This document shows positions 1-8,321 of a stretch of 64,000 nt of DNA, in pieces (within the stretch, counting starts at the first letter, position 1; each line of letters starts with the position of its first letter). The notes below the pieces were generated by a model that was not told the DNA's origin, made no database searches, and saw only the letters and a list, made by a program, of their open reading frames with translations. Origin of the DNA: Yersinia thracica (lineage in GTDB: Bacteria > Pseudomonadota > Gammaproteobacteria > Enterobacterales > Enterobacteriaceae); the NCBI RefSeq assembly GCF_902170565.1, contig NZ_CABHXX010000067.1, positions 19,185 to 83,184 of the forward strand, in the 5' to 3' direction. The position numbers and the translations under genes were made by a program.

Positions 1-123
1 CAGACCTGCCAGTAAGAGTAATGCCCAACAAAGGGGGTCTTTTAAACAATACAATAATCCTGACTTGAGTTTTTCCAGAGGAAGCTCTTTCACATCCCCC
101 ATTTTGACAGCAGTCGGTTTCAT
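1..123 (-). CDS. yehW: Osmoprotectant ABC transporter permease YehW (N-terminal fragment)
   Basis: Only the first 41 codons lie in the window; the rest runs off the left edge. The reading frame starts with MKPTAVKMGDV at 121-123 and enters a hydrophobic segment (CWALLLLAGL), as expected for the first membrane helix of a permease. Its ATG overlaps the TGA of the upstream ATPase gene (ATGA), which shows translational coupling. Gene order SBP-permease-ATPase-permease equals E. coli osmF-yehY-yehX-yehW, and that is the main reason for the name. The fragment alone is too short to prove the family. Confidence 0.75.
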   Translation of the reverse strand, partial: MKPTAVKMGDVKELPLEKLKSGLLYCLKDPLCWALLLLAGL

Positions 124-1064
124 GATCCCCTCTTATCCGCATCAGCTATCAGATCAGCAAAGTAAAGCACCCCTAATGATTGCCCATATTCGTCAGTAAC
201 CAGTAATTTATCTGTCTGACGCGACACAAACAGGGAAAGTGCTTCACGCAAGCTAGTCGTACCAAGTATTGGTTGTCCAACCAAAGTTTCACCACGCCTG
301 ACACGTTGTTCAGCTCGCCCGAGTGATAACAGCTTAATACCAAGATCACTGCGACCAAAGAAATCACGAACAAAATCATTAGCAGGTTGAGTTAACATTT
401 CAAGAGGTGTCCCTTGCTGGATAACTCGCCCGCCATCCATCAAAACTATACGATCAGCCAAACTTAAAGCTTCATCAATATCATGAGTGACCAAAACAAT
501 AGTCCGACCCGATAACTGGTGAATACGGGTAATTTCGAACTGCAATGCTGAACGTGTCACTGGGTCTAATGCACCAAATGGCTCGTCCATCAACAACACT
601 TCTGGATCTGCCGCCAAAGCTCGGGCAACACCTACCCGTTGTTGCTGCCCGCCTGACAATTGATGAGGATAACGATGAATAAACTGTTCGGGATCCAGAT
701 GCAATAACTCAAGCAATTCAATAACTCGTTGACGAATTCGCTCTTGAGGCCATTTAAGCAATTGCGGTACGGTGCCAATATTGCGTTCCACAGTCCAATG
801 GGGGAATAACCCTATAGATTGGATTGCATAACCCATGCGACGCCGTATATCTTCAGGCTTATAATTACGAATTTCCTCGCCAGCAAAATGGATCTCCCCC
901 TCATCATGTTCTATAAGCCGGTTAATCATTTTTAATGTGGTTGACTTACCGGAACCTGAGGTGCCAATCAGCACAGTAAATTCCCCTTTAGCGATCTGTA
1001 ACGTTAGGTTATCTACTGCCCGTTTGCCGGCAAAATATTTAGTTACCTGATGGAAATGAATCAT
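120..1064 (-). CDS. yehX: Osmoprotectant ABC transporter ATPase YehX
   Basis: This ATPase of 314 residues energises the osmoprotectant (betaine/choline-type) importer. Walker A is GTSGSGKST at about residues 34-42, the ABC signature is LSGGQQQR, and Walker B is VLLMDEPFGALDP, followed by the H-loop (LVTHDIDEA). The C-terminal 60 residues (LLVTDEYGQSLGVLYFADL) look like a CBS-type regulatory segment, which is common in OpuCA/ProV/YehX ATPases. The length fits E. coli YehX (about 308). It overlaps yehY upstream by 4 nt and yehW downstream by 3 nt, so the three are one translationally coupled unit. Substrate is inferred from the family. Confidence 0.9.
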   Translation of the reverse strand: MIHFHQVTKYFAGKRAVDNLTLQIAKGEFTVLIGTSGSGKSTTLKMINRLIEHDEGEIHFAGEEIRNYKPEDIRRRMGYAIQSIGLFPHWTVERNIGTVPQLLKWPQERIRQRVIELLELLHLDPEQFIHRYPHQLSGGQQQRVGVARALAADPEVLLMDEPFGALDPVTRSALQFEITRIHQLSGRTIVLVTHDIDEALSLADRIVLMDGGRVIQQGTPLEMLTQPANDFVRDFFGRSDLGIKLLSLGRAEQRVRRGETLVGQPILGTTSLREALSLFVSRQTDKLLVTDEYGQSLGVLYFADLIADADKRGS

Positions 1065-2215
1065 CGATGTGAAGTATCCATAAAAATAATGATGAATTTA
1101 AACAGCGAATCAACTACTACCGCCATCACTATCACGGGGATTACACCCAACAGCACCAAATCCAATGCACTGCTCAGTAAACCTTGAAATACAATCGCGC
1201 CCAACCCACCCGCCCCAATCAACGCAGCGACAACGGCCAACCCGACGGTTTGCACAGCAATAATACGAACTCCGGATAAAATAAATGGCATGGCAATCGG
1301 TATCTGAACCCGAAAGAACAACTGAGTGCGGGTCATTCCCATCCCTCGCGCTGATTCAACAACACTGTCAGGTACCGCTTCTAACCCGGCAACTACATTG
1401 CGTACTAATGGCAATAAAGCATAAAGCACCAGTGCGACGATAGCCGGAGCTAACCCGATACCACTCACCCCATGCTCCGCTAACCGAGGAATAGCCGCGG
1501 CCAGCCCAGCTAAAGGGGCTATCAGCAGGCCAAACAAAGCAATGGATGGAATAGTTTGAATAATATTCAATGTTGAAAAAATAGTGCCTTGAAAACGATG
1601 AGAGCGAAAGCAGAATAGACCAAGGGGAATGCCCAAGAGTACAGCAGGTATCAGTGTTGCCAACAAGATTTGAAGGTGTCGCCATAATGCATCATCAAAC
1701 ACATCTTGGCGATTAACGTACTCTTTCATTAATGACAATTGATCAAGCTGCCCGGTTGCCAACAATATTACAACTGGCAGAACTAACAAAACATTCGCCA
1801 AACTGCGCCAAACAGGATTCATAACCGCACGAGCCAAGCTATCGACCGCAATCAATATGCTCATCCCACTCATCAACCAAAACCCACTACCAAGTGACGT
1901 GCGCGCGAGGCTTTCTTCGCCTCCAGCAAGTTGTGTAGCTGTTTTTCCAGCCAGTAACAACAGGCCGAACAACAGTATTGCGGCTATCAAAACTGTCAAC
2001 CAAAGCACCACAATATTTTGTTTAAAGAATGCAAAAGCAGATAGCATCAATATCGGCACTAACAGCCACCAAACAGGCCCAGCTATCAATGATATTAATG
2101 AAACTCCCTGACCAGAGATCAACCGATTCGGTGCATGGCTCATAAACGAAAAGCCCCCCCCAGATAGAATCATCAAAAGAACCAGCGCCAGTAGAACTCG
2201 GTTTTTTACAACCAT
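1061..2215 (-). CDS. yehY: Osmoprotectant ABC transporter permease YehY
   Basis: A membrane permease of about 384 residues with many hydrophobic segments. The C-terminal half carries the binding-protein-dependent permease fold (EAA loop around VVESARGMGMTRTQLFFRVQIPIAMPF). The start at 2215 (MVVKNRVLLALVLLM) is preferred over the ATG at 2224, because GGGAG lies a normal distance upstream of 2215 but directly abuts 2224. The resulting length matches E. coli YehY (385). The gene overlaps yehX by 4 nt. It is separated from osmF by two hairpins, which probably keep permease expression below that of the binding protein. Confidence 0.88.
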   Translation of the reverse strand: MVVKNRVLLALVLLMILSGGGFSFMSHAPNRLISGQGVSLISLIAGPVWWLLVPILMLSAFAFFKQNIVVLWLTVLIAAILLFGLLLLAGKTATQLAGGEESLARTSLGSGFWLMSGMSILIAVDSLARAVMNPVWRSLANVLLVLPVVILLATGQLDQLSLMKEYVNRQDVFDDALWRHLQILLATLIPAVLLGIPLGLFCFRSHRFQGTIFSTLNIIQTIPSIALFGLLIAPLAGLAAAIPRLAEHGVSGIGLAPAIVALVLYALLPLVRNVVAGLEAVPDSVVESARGMGMTRTQLFFRVQIPIAMPFILSGVRIIAVQTVGLAVVAALIGAGGLGAIVFQGLLSSALDLVLLGVIPVIVMAVVVDSLFKFIIIFMDTSHR

Positions 2216-2231
2216 AAACCCCATCTCCCTG

Positions 2232-2310
2232 ACAGATAATCTTTTTATAACAATAGATTATCTGTTTATTTAATGGCGCTATAGGCAATAAAATAGATAC
2301 CTATAGCACC
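2232..2310 (-). promoter_or_regulatory. Two tandem hairpins between osmF and yehY
   Basis: The 112-nt gap between osmF and yehY holds two inverted repeats. The first has perfect 11-bp arms at 2232-2242 and 2255-2265 (ACAGATAATCT and its complement). The second has arms 2275-2285 and 2300-2310 with one mismatch (core GCTATAGG/CCTATAGC). Neither has a clean U-tract directly after it on the minus strand. Such intercistronic hairpins often stabilise the 3' end of the binding-protein mRNA and reduce downstream expression; that role is inferred here. Confidence 0.6.
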
Positions 2311-2327
2311 ATCTCTGATATACATCA

Positions 2328-3260
2328 CTATCCTTTAACAAACCCTTTTTCTTTCAGGTAATTAGCAGCAACTTTCTTCGCATCCTGACCTTCTACTGCA
2401 ATGCGAGCATTGAGTTTTTGTAAGGTTGCACTATCAAGTGTGGCAAATACGGGATCAAGCAAAGCAGGGATATTAGGATGCGCTTTCAGTGTGGCCTCAC
2501 GGATTATTGGGGTTGGCGCATAGATAGGTTGTACACCTTTAGTATCTTCCAATGTTCGTAGCCCTAATGCAGCGACCGGACCATCAGTTCCATACGCCAT
2601 GGCGGCATTAACTCCGGAGGTTTGCTCGGCAGCCGCTTTAATTGTTACCGCCGTGTCACCACCAGCCAATGATAACAGTTGGTCTTGATTCAATTTGAAT
2701 CCATATGCTTGTTGGAAAGCTGGCAGGGCATCAGGTCTTTCAATAAATTCAGCTGAGGCAGCCAATTTGAATTTACCACCTGCATTTATCCATTTACCTA
2801 AATCATTTAATGTTTTCAAATTATTTGCATTAGCTAGATCTTGGCGAACAGCAATGGTCCAAGTGTTGTTCGCTGGCGCAGGTGAAAGCCACACCAGTTT
2901 ATTCTTCTCATAATCTAATTTTTTTACTTTTTCATAGCCTGCTTTTGCATCTTTCCAAGCAGGATCTTTTTCATCAGAGAAGAAAAAAGCACCGTTACCC
3001 GTGTATTCAGGGTAAATATCAATCTCACCAGCAGTGATCGCTCCGCGCACCACTTTGGTGGTGCCCAACTGGGATTTATTGGTTGTTTTAATCCCATTAG
3101 CATCAAGAACCTGCACTATAATATTGCCCAGCAATGAGCCTTCAGTATCAATTTTTGAGCCAACACGGACAGTATCAGCAGCCTGTGATGCTCCACCTGA
3201 CACAGCCAATATTACTGTGGCTAACGCAAAAATCCGGCTACGAGTTAGGGTCTTTGCCAT
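2328..3260 (-). CDS. osmF: Osmoprotectant-binding periplasmic protein OsmF (YehZ)
   Basis: A periplasmic substrate-binding protein of 310 residues. A Sec signal peptide (MAKTLTRSR, then a hydrophobic core, cleavage likely after SQA) precedes the mature start ADTVRVGSKIDTEGSLLGN, which is typical of the OpuAC/OsmF family. AGAGG lies a normal distance before the ATG. It is the first gene of the osmF-yehYXW operon. In E. coli this operon is induced by osmotic stress and stationary phase; no sigma-S promoter could be assigned with confidence in the upstream region. E. coli OsmF is 305 residues. Confidence 0.9.
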   Translation of the reverse strand: MAKTLTRSRIFALATVILAVSGGASQAADTVRVGSKIDTEGSLLGNIIVQVLDANGIKTTNKSQLGTTKVVRGAITAGEIDIYPEYTGNGAFFFSDEKDPAWKDAKAGYEKVKKLDYEKNKLVWLSPAPANNTWTIAVRQDLANANNLKTLNDLGKWINAGGKFKLAASAEFIERPDALPAFQQAYGFKLNQDQLLSLAGGDTAVTIKAAAEQTSGVNAAMAYGTDGPVAALGLRTLEDTKGVQPIYAPTPIIREATLKAHPNIPALLDPVFATLDSATLQKLNARIAVEGQDAKKVAANYLKEKGFVKG

Positions 3261-3620
3261 GCTTTACCTCTATGTGCTCAAGGGTTAATGAAAGTTATCT
3301 CGTTAATGTCTGTAAAACGCCAATGCCAACAAGGCATAAAACCATAAACAAATCAGCAGCCATATTAGATTTAGTCAAAAATAAACCAAATAACCAATTG
3401 ATATTAAATATATTATTCAAGTCACACTAGGTTAGAAGGCCAATCTATTTTATGCATAACAGTATGATAGCTAAGTATTTAAAAGGGTTTCGCTGATAAG
3501 ATTGACCGTTAAGATTACACAAATAACTGTATATAACAACAGTAAAATACAGGTAAATGAAAACAAGTCCGATAGTTTTGCAGGTATCCCAGCCTCCTCG
3601 CTTTCACTTTGATAAGCGCT
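3261..3620. other. Intergenic region upstream of osmF, no gene seen
   Basis: AT-rich stretch between the osmF start and the end of the desaturase gene. No RNA gene, repeat or convincing coding frame was recognised. It should hold the osmF promoter; no specific operator could be identified by eye. Confidence 0.5.
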
Positions 3621-4670
3621 TTAGACTGACTCGGTATGCCTATCTCCACTGCCAATCACCGTGTCCTGTATCCTCTCAGTCAGAGCTTTATTTTCACTAT
3701 CGTAAAAGGGATGAATTTCTATCTCCAAAGCTGTAAAAAAAAATGCTTCGAACCATTCAGTATAGCCGTTCACCACGAATTGCTCGCTGCGATGCTGATA
3801 TTGGACTCGATTTTCCAGATAAATCTGGTGCAATCCATACCAAGGTAAAGCCGGTAAATCATGATGGACTAGATGATAATTGAGGTTTAAAAATAGTAGT
3901 CGCCACGGCCATGCAGCCTCATTTAAGGTCGAACGAGCGGCGCTATTTTCAGCAGCACGATGCTCGAAAAATGATCTTACTTTAGTCAGACTAAGTGCTG
4001 GATAGCTAATAACCAAAATATAAAAAATAGCCGAAATACCATAACCAGCCATCCAGTGAAACAATAAACCAAGTAAACCAAAATGAACCAGCCACATTGC
4101 AATAGCAGAGCGGTCACCCGTACTGATTGCACTGCGGATAGTGGCAATGATATCCAGTGCAGGCCCTAGAGTTAATCGGCCAATAAAAGTATTGCTAATA
4201 CGCACTATGCTTTTGAATAATTGGGGAAAATTCTGCCATTGTTCCGCAGTGTAATAATAGCACTCTGGATCTTTTTCTGGATGAGTCAAGTCTTCGTCTT
4301 TGTGGTGCTGAATATGGGAGTCACGATAAAGACCATAGGGATACCAAACTGCTAATGGCAAAGTCCCTAATAGCTGATTAACCCGTCGCCAGCGAGTTGG
4401 ATGACCGTGGATCAATTCATGTTGTAGTGACATATACCACGCGCTTAATAATATTAGCAATGTACTACCAAGCACTAAGCCTAATTGCTGCCAATAAATA
4501 ACGCAGGCAAACCAGCCAGTATAAATAATCCCAATCAATATCCAGGTAGGCAATTCCAACCGCCATATCCAAGAACGAGATAACAATTTTATCCGCGCCC
4601 GTTGCTGCTCGCTAAGATAATAAGCGGCTCCGGCTTCACGGCCATTCAATTTGGTATCAGCAGAAGACAT
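3621..4670 (-). CDS. Fatty acid desaturase family membrane protein
   Basis: A 349-residue membrane protein of the fatty acid desaturase/hydroxylase superfamily. All three histidine boxes that bind the di-iron centre are visible: HELIHGH near residue 88, HIQHH near residue 121 and HLVHH near residue 268. They are set among hydrophobic membrane segments. The substrate cannot be told from sequence; members act on fatty acids, carotenoids or other alkyl chains. It stands alone, with a 360-nt gap to osmF and 156 nt to the oxidoreductase gene, and no partner reductase or ferredoxin is adjacent. Classical unsaturated fatty acid synthesis in enterobacteria uses FabA/FabB, so this is an accessory activity. 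Confidence 0.8.
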   Translation of the reverse strand: MSSADTKLNGREAGAAYYLSEQQRARIKLLSRSWIWRLELPTWILIGIIYTGWFACVIYWQQLGLVLGSTLLILLSAWYMSLQHELIHGHPTRWRRVNQLLGTLPLAVWYPYGLYRDSHIQHHKDEDLTHPEKDPECYYYTAEQWQNFPQLFKSIVRISNTFIGRLTLGPALDIIATIRSAISTGDRSAIAMWLVHFGLLGLLFHWMAGYGISAIFYILVISYPALSLTKVRSFFEHRAAENSAARSTLNEAAWPWRLLFLNLNYHLVHHDLPALPWYGLHQIYLENRVQYQHRSEQFVVNGYTEWFEAFFFTALEIEIHPFYDSENKALTERIQDTVIGSGDRHTESV

Positions 4671-4826
4671 ATTAAAAGCTCATACTTGGCATAATTCCGG
4701 CCAGTATCAACTTAATTATCTCTGCTGCTAACTAACTTAAAATACTATGTAAATCTGAGAATGAGATAATCACCCTATATAATGATGTAACAGAGGTCGA
4801 AAAACATTGAGCTATTGTCAACCATA

Positions 4827-5957
4827 TCAATCTTCTACTACATTAACCCAGCACAACTCTTCTGCTGAAATAGCAATAGCATCTAGCACTCTGGAAACTT
4901 TCCAACCTTCTTCGAAATCTGGCCACATACGATCCCCGGCAGCAATTCCGTTAATCAAATCGCGGACTTCGACCGTTTTTTGGTCGTTAAATCCAATACC
5001 ATGCCCAGAACTCACACAAAATGCTGCGTAGTCTGGATGTAATGGCCCTGTAAGTAAGGTTTTAAATCCTTGCCTGGATTGCGGTTCATCATGACGATAG
5101 AGCTGTAATTCCGCCATGCGCTCTTGGGAATAACTAATTGTGCCCTTAGTTCCAGTGACCACATAGGTCAAACCCATTTTGCGGCCACATGCAATACGTG
5201 ATGTCTCTATGGTCCCCATTGCTCCATTAGCAAAACGCACGAGTGCTCCGGCTTGATCTTCATTTTCTACCGTCCGTAACAAAGAGGGATTTTTCGGGTC
5301 GGGCCGCTGTTTAATGACAGTCTGCATATCCCCACATACCCTAGTGATATCACCTACCAGATAATGGGCCATATTGACTATATGCGCGGCCAAATCGCCT
5401 AATGCTCCTAACCCTGCCTGAGCCTTAGTACAATGCCAATCTAACGGCGTCTGCGGGTCTGCCAGATAATCTTCATTATGAGTACCGTAAAAATGCACGA
5501 TATCACCAATCTCACCATTGGCAATAATCTCGCGTGCTAGCTGAGTGGTGGGATTCTTTATATAGTTAAATCCCACCAACGTTTTTACACCTTTTTCACG
5601 GGCCGCTTCCGTCATTTCTTTGGCATCTGCCGCATTAAGAGCCAGAGGCTTTTCGGAATAAACATGCTTACCATGGCTTATAGCCGCGAGAGCAATTTCC
5701 TTGTGTAAGAAATTTGGTGCACAAATATCTACTACATCAATAGCTGGGTCGGCTACCAATTCTTGCCAACTTGCAGTCGATCGGGAGAAACCAAACTCAG
5801 CAGCACGTTGCCAGGCCAATTCAGGCGTGATTTCTGCCAACATTTCTAATATTGGAACCCCCTTTAAAGGAAAAACAGTTGCAACCTGTGCATAAGCAAT
5901 GGCATGGCAACGACCAATATAGCCGGTGCCGATAAGGCCAATTCGGACCTTTTGCAT
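4827..5957 (-). CDS. Gfo/Idh/MocA family NAD(P)-dependent oxidoreductase
   Basis: A cytoplasmic sugar/inositol-type dehydrogenase of 376 residues. The N-terminal Rossmann fold shows IGLIGTGYIGRCHA at about residues 6-19. The EKP motif follows (HVYSEKPLAL), and the substrate-domain signature is GLGALGDLAAHIVNMA. The start at 5957 (MQKVRIGLIGTG) is chosen because AGGGGA precedes it. The substrate is unknown; relatives include inositol 2-dehydrogenases and glucose-6-phosphate dehydrogenase-like enzymes. It is a single gene, convergent with nothing and divergent from sseA. A 9-bp-arm inverted repeat 70 nt upstream may be its operator. Confidence 0.82.
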   Translation of the reverse strand: MQKVRIGLIGTGYIGRCHAIAYAQVATVFPLKGVPILEMLAEITPELAWQRAAEFGFSRSTASWQELVADPAIDVVDICAPNFLHKEIALAAISHGKHVYSEKPLALNAADAKEMTEAAREKGVKTLVGFNYIKNPTTQLAREIIANGEIGDIVHFYGTHNEDYLADPQTPLDWHCTKAQAGLGALGDLAAHIVNMAHYLVGDITRVCGDMQTVIKQRPDPKNPSLLRTVENEDQAGALVRFANGAMGTIETSRIACGRKMGLTYVVTGTKGTISYSQERMAELQLYRHDEPQSRQGFKTLLTGPLHPDYAAFCVSSGHGIGFNDQKTVEVRDLINGIAAGDRMWPDFEEGWKVSRVLDAIAISAEELCWVNVVED

Positions 5958-6345
5958 TTTATTCCCCTGTTTGTTTAAGATTAAATCCACACCAAAAAAC
6001 TTTGCATGTTAAGGGTTATACGAAGTTAAAATTTCACTATCAAGTAGAAAGTGAAATTAAAAATCCATTTTGCGAGCTAGTACAATTAATCGGTTAAACC
6101 CAATGAAAATTTGCATTAATAAGTATTAAACCTCATCATCTAGCTCACAAAAATAAATTATAAAATACAAAAAATGAATTATTTATTTTCTTTTATTATT
6201 ATTATGAAAAAAACGCCTCGATTTGCGATGCGCTACGCATCACTGATAACTCAAGGTTTCAATACCGCCATTTCGTTATATAGTAAGCACCGCGATGAAG
6301 CATTTAACTAAGCTGCTTCTGTATAACTTCGACAGGAAATTTGCA
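5958..6345. other. AT-rich divergent intergenic region
   Basis: Promoter region between the oxidoreductase gene (minus) and sseA (plus). It is very AT-rich between 6120 and 6215. It holds the inverted repeat listed at 6030-6058 and a small GC-rich hairpin (GATGCG cta CGCATC) at about 6225-6241. No coding frame of note was seen. Confidence 0.5.
6030..6058. promoter_or_regulatory. Inverted repeat upstream of oxidoreductase gene, possible operator
   Basis: Perfect 9-bp arms AATTTCACT (6030-6038) and AGTGAAATT (6050-6058) with an 11-nt spacer. The site lies about 75 nt upstream of the oxidoreductase start. Spacing over about two helical turns suits a dimeric repressor. No regulator gene adjoins, so the protein is unknown. 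Confidence 0.4.
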
Positions 6346-7200
6346 ATGAACTCACCTTTTCTGGTAACACCACAATGGCTGGCAGATCATATTAATAATA
6401 TCGATATCACTATTCTGGATGCCAGAATGTCACCACCCGGGCTAACCCCTAAAAGAAATATTCAGGCCGAGTTTGAGCAAGGGCATATTCCTGGAGCTGT
6501 TTACTTTGATATTGATGCAGTTGCAGATAGCAGCACCGATTTGCCTCATATGCTGCCATCCCCACAAATATTCAGTGAGATGGCTGGCCAATTAGGGATA
6601 AATGAACAGCAAACCCTAGTCATTTATGATGATGGCAATTTGTTTTCAGCACCGCGCGTTTGGTGGACATTCCGTATATTTGGTGCCAAAAACGTATATA
6701 TTTTGGCTGGGGGTTTTAGTGGGTGGCAACAGGCAGGCTTCGCATTAGAGAGCGGCCCGAGATACCCTACACCTCAAACCTTCAAAGCAATATTCAATGA
6801 CGCAGCAGTCAAAAGTGTTGATGACGTTTTAGCCGCACTCGGGAACAATGAAATACAAATTATAGATGCTCGCCCGGCGGGTCGATTTAAAGCACAAGAT
6901 CCAGAGCCGCGCCCCGGCCTACAGCTGGGCCGTATTCCCGGCAGTATTAATGTGCCTTGGGGAAACCTGATTGAAAATGGCAATCTGAAATCACCACAGG
7001 AACTGAAGAATATTTTTGCCAGCCAAGGTGTGGATTTGGCCAAACCTATTATTACCAGCTGTGGCTCGGGGGTTACGGCTGCGGTGGTTGCTCTGGGATT
7101 AGCCGCAGTAAATGCAACGTCGGTATCTTTATATGATGGCTCTTGGGCCGAATGGGGAGCATCAAATTCGCTACCAATCGATAACACTCGACTGTCATAA
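6346..7200 (+). CDS. sseA: 3-mercaptopyruvate sulfurtransferase SseA
   Basis: Transfers sulfur from 3-mercaptopyruvate to thiol or cyanide acceptors. It has two rhodanese domains. The second carries the mercaptopyruvate-type active loop CGSGVTA with the catalytic Cys at about residue 239; thiosulfate-specific rhodaneses have a different loop here. The first domain shows ILDARMSPPG and GHIPGAVYFDI, close to E. coli SseA. The start at 6346 (MNSPFLVTPQWLADHI) gives 284 residues against 281 in E. coli and has AGGAAA upstream; the upstream in-frame ATG at 6295 lacks support. It is a single gene. Confidence 0.9.
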   Translation: MNSPFLVTPQWLADHINNIDITILDARMSPPGLTPKRNIQAEFEQGHIPGAVYFDIDAVADSSTDLPHMLPSPQIFSEMAGQLGINEQQTLVIYDDGNLFSAPRVWWTFRIFGAKNVYILAGGFSGWQQAGFALESGPRYPTPQTFKAIFNDAAVKSVDDVLAALGNNEIQIIDARPAGRFKAQDPEPRPGLQLGRIPGSINVPWGNLIENGNLKSPQELKNIFASQGVDLAKPIITSCGSGVTAAVVALGLAAVNATSVSLYDGSWAEWGASNSLPIDNTRLS

Positions 7201-7220
7201 AATCACTTAAATAGCGGTCA

Positions 7221-7260
7221 GGACACGGGTACTATCAAGCTCGATATGAGTACCCTGTCC
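7221..7260 (+). terminator. Hairpin after sseA
   Basis: Stem GGACA + GGGTACT against AGTACCC + TGTCC with one bulged C and a 15-nt loop. It begins 20 nt after the sseA stop. There is no U-tract after it, so it may be a 3' stabilising hairpin rather than an intrinsic terminator. The following 7261-7520 is AT-rich with nothing else recognised. Confidence 0.5.
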
Positions 7261-7520
7261 TCCCACTCTAGATAAAAGTCGAACGAAGTTTTAATTCCTA
7301 GAGATTTATATTCTAAATATTATTACTGTGCAAAGAAATCTCATAAAGTCTCATTAGCTGTGTGCAAGTCAATATATAGAGTAAAATACTTTACCTCCCC
7401 ACGATTCTCGAACAATGGGTATTCATCAACAGGAGTGAGGATTACATTTAAATAAAAAAGGCAGAAGATTAAAATCTTAAATATATTAAACTATAAAAAA
7501 TACAATTAAATCAATTTAAA

Positions 7521-7555
7521 TAAAAAAAGGAATAGCATAATGCTACTCCTTTCTT
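7521..7555 (-). terminator. Rho-independent terminator of yehS
   Basis: Stem AAGGA, TAGCAT / ATGCTA, TCCTT with one mismatch, followed on the minus strand by seven U residues. It lies 43 nt after the yehS stop codon. Confidence 0.8.
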
Positions 7556-7597
7556 ACTTGCAATTAATATTAGTCTTTTATATCAATATAATTACTT

Positions 7598-8068
7598 TTA
7601 TTTTTTAGGGCCACGGATACGCAATGTCAAACCTTTCAGGAAATAACGCAATACCTGATCACCACAAGGGCGGAAGTTTTTGCTGCCTTCTTTACGGAAC
7701 AATGCATTTAACTCAGGCTTAGATACTGGGAATTCGACCGCGTTGAAAACATCGTGCATATCGGTATCTTTCAATTCAAATGCCACACGCAGTTTTTTTA
7801 GCACGATATTGTTCGTAATGACTGGTTCTACCGCTGGTGCCGGGAACTTGTCATCCTTACCACGTCTAAAGAAAATCAGGCCATTGAGGAAATGTGCCAT
7901 CACCAGATCAGGGCAATCCTGATATCCAGCTTCGTCTTCTTTTTTAAGAAAATTAACGACATCCGCATTGTCCACATCAAAATCAGCCAGCTTAATGATC
8001 TCTGTTATCTTGGTATCGTTTACGTTAAGCATATAGCGAACACTACGGAGCACATCGTTGTTGATCAT
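7598..8068 (-). CDS. yehS: DUF1456 family protein YehS
   Basis: A 156-residue protein closely resembling E. coli YehS (DUF1456). It contains two copies of the DUF1456 repeat: IINNDVLRSVRYMLNV...LVMAHFLNGLIFFRRGKD, and NNIVLKKLRVAFEL...VLRYFLKGLTLRIRG. The function is unknown. In E. coli yehS also maps near the yeh osmoprotectant genes, so synteny supports the call. It has its own terminator and is transcribed alone. No signal peptide or membrane segment was seen. Confidence 0.88.
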   Translation of the reverse strand: MINNDVLRSVRYMLNVNDTKITEIIKLADFDVDNADVVNFLKKEDEAGYQDCPDLVMAHFLNGLIFFRRGKDDKFPAPAVEPVITNNIVLKKLRVAFELKDTDMHDVFNAVEFPVSKPELNALFRKEGSKNFRPCGDQVLRYFLKGLTLRIRGPKK

Positions 8069-8245
8069 ATTACTGCCCTATTCCTATTATTTAGATTAGG
8101 CGCGCGCGAATATCGCAAGAAAAAAATCGTCTTTAACGCCTAGCGGGCAGTATTGTATAGATCAACACCGATTTTCTCAATGCAAATCTGGCTGATAATA
8201 AAAATACACATATAGCAAAAATGGGAAGCTATGACGTATAATTAT

Positions 8246-8276
8246 TTATTAGTTATTTTTGATAAATAACTAATAA
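8246..8276 (-). terminator. AT-only 13-bp perfect hairpin after the phn operon
   Basis: Arms 8246-8258 and 8264-8276 are perfect complements (TTATTAGTTATTT) around a 5-nt loop. It lies 46 nt downstream of the last phn permease gene. The all-A/T stem is mostly weak, so a cruciform or mRNA 3' end role is also possible. Confidence 0.55.
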
Positions 8277-8321
8277 AGGCAAGAGATAAACAAAAAATCA
8301 CCTTAACTATTAAAATACAGA

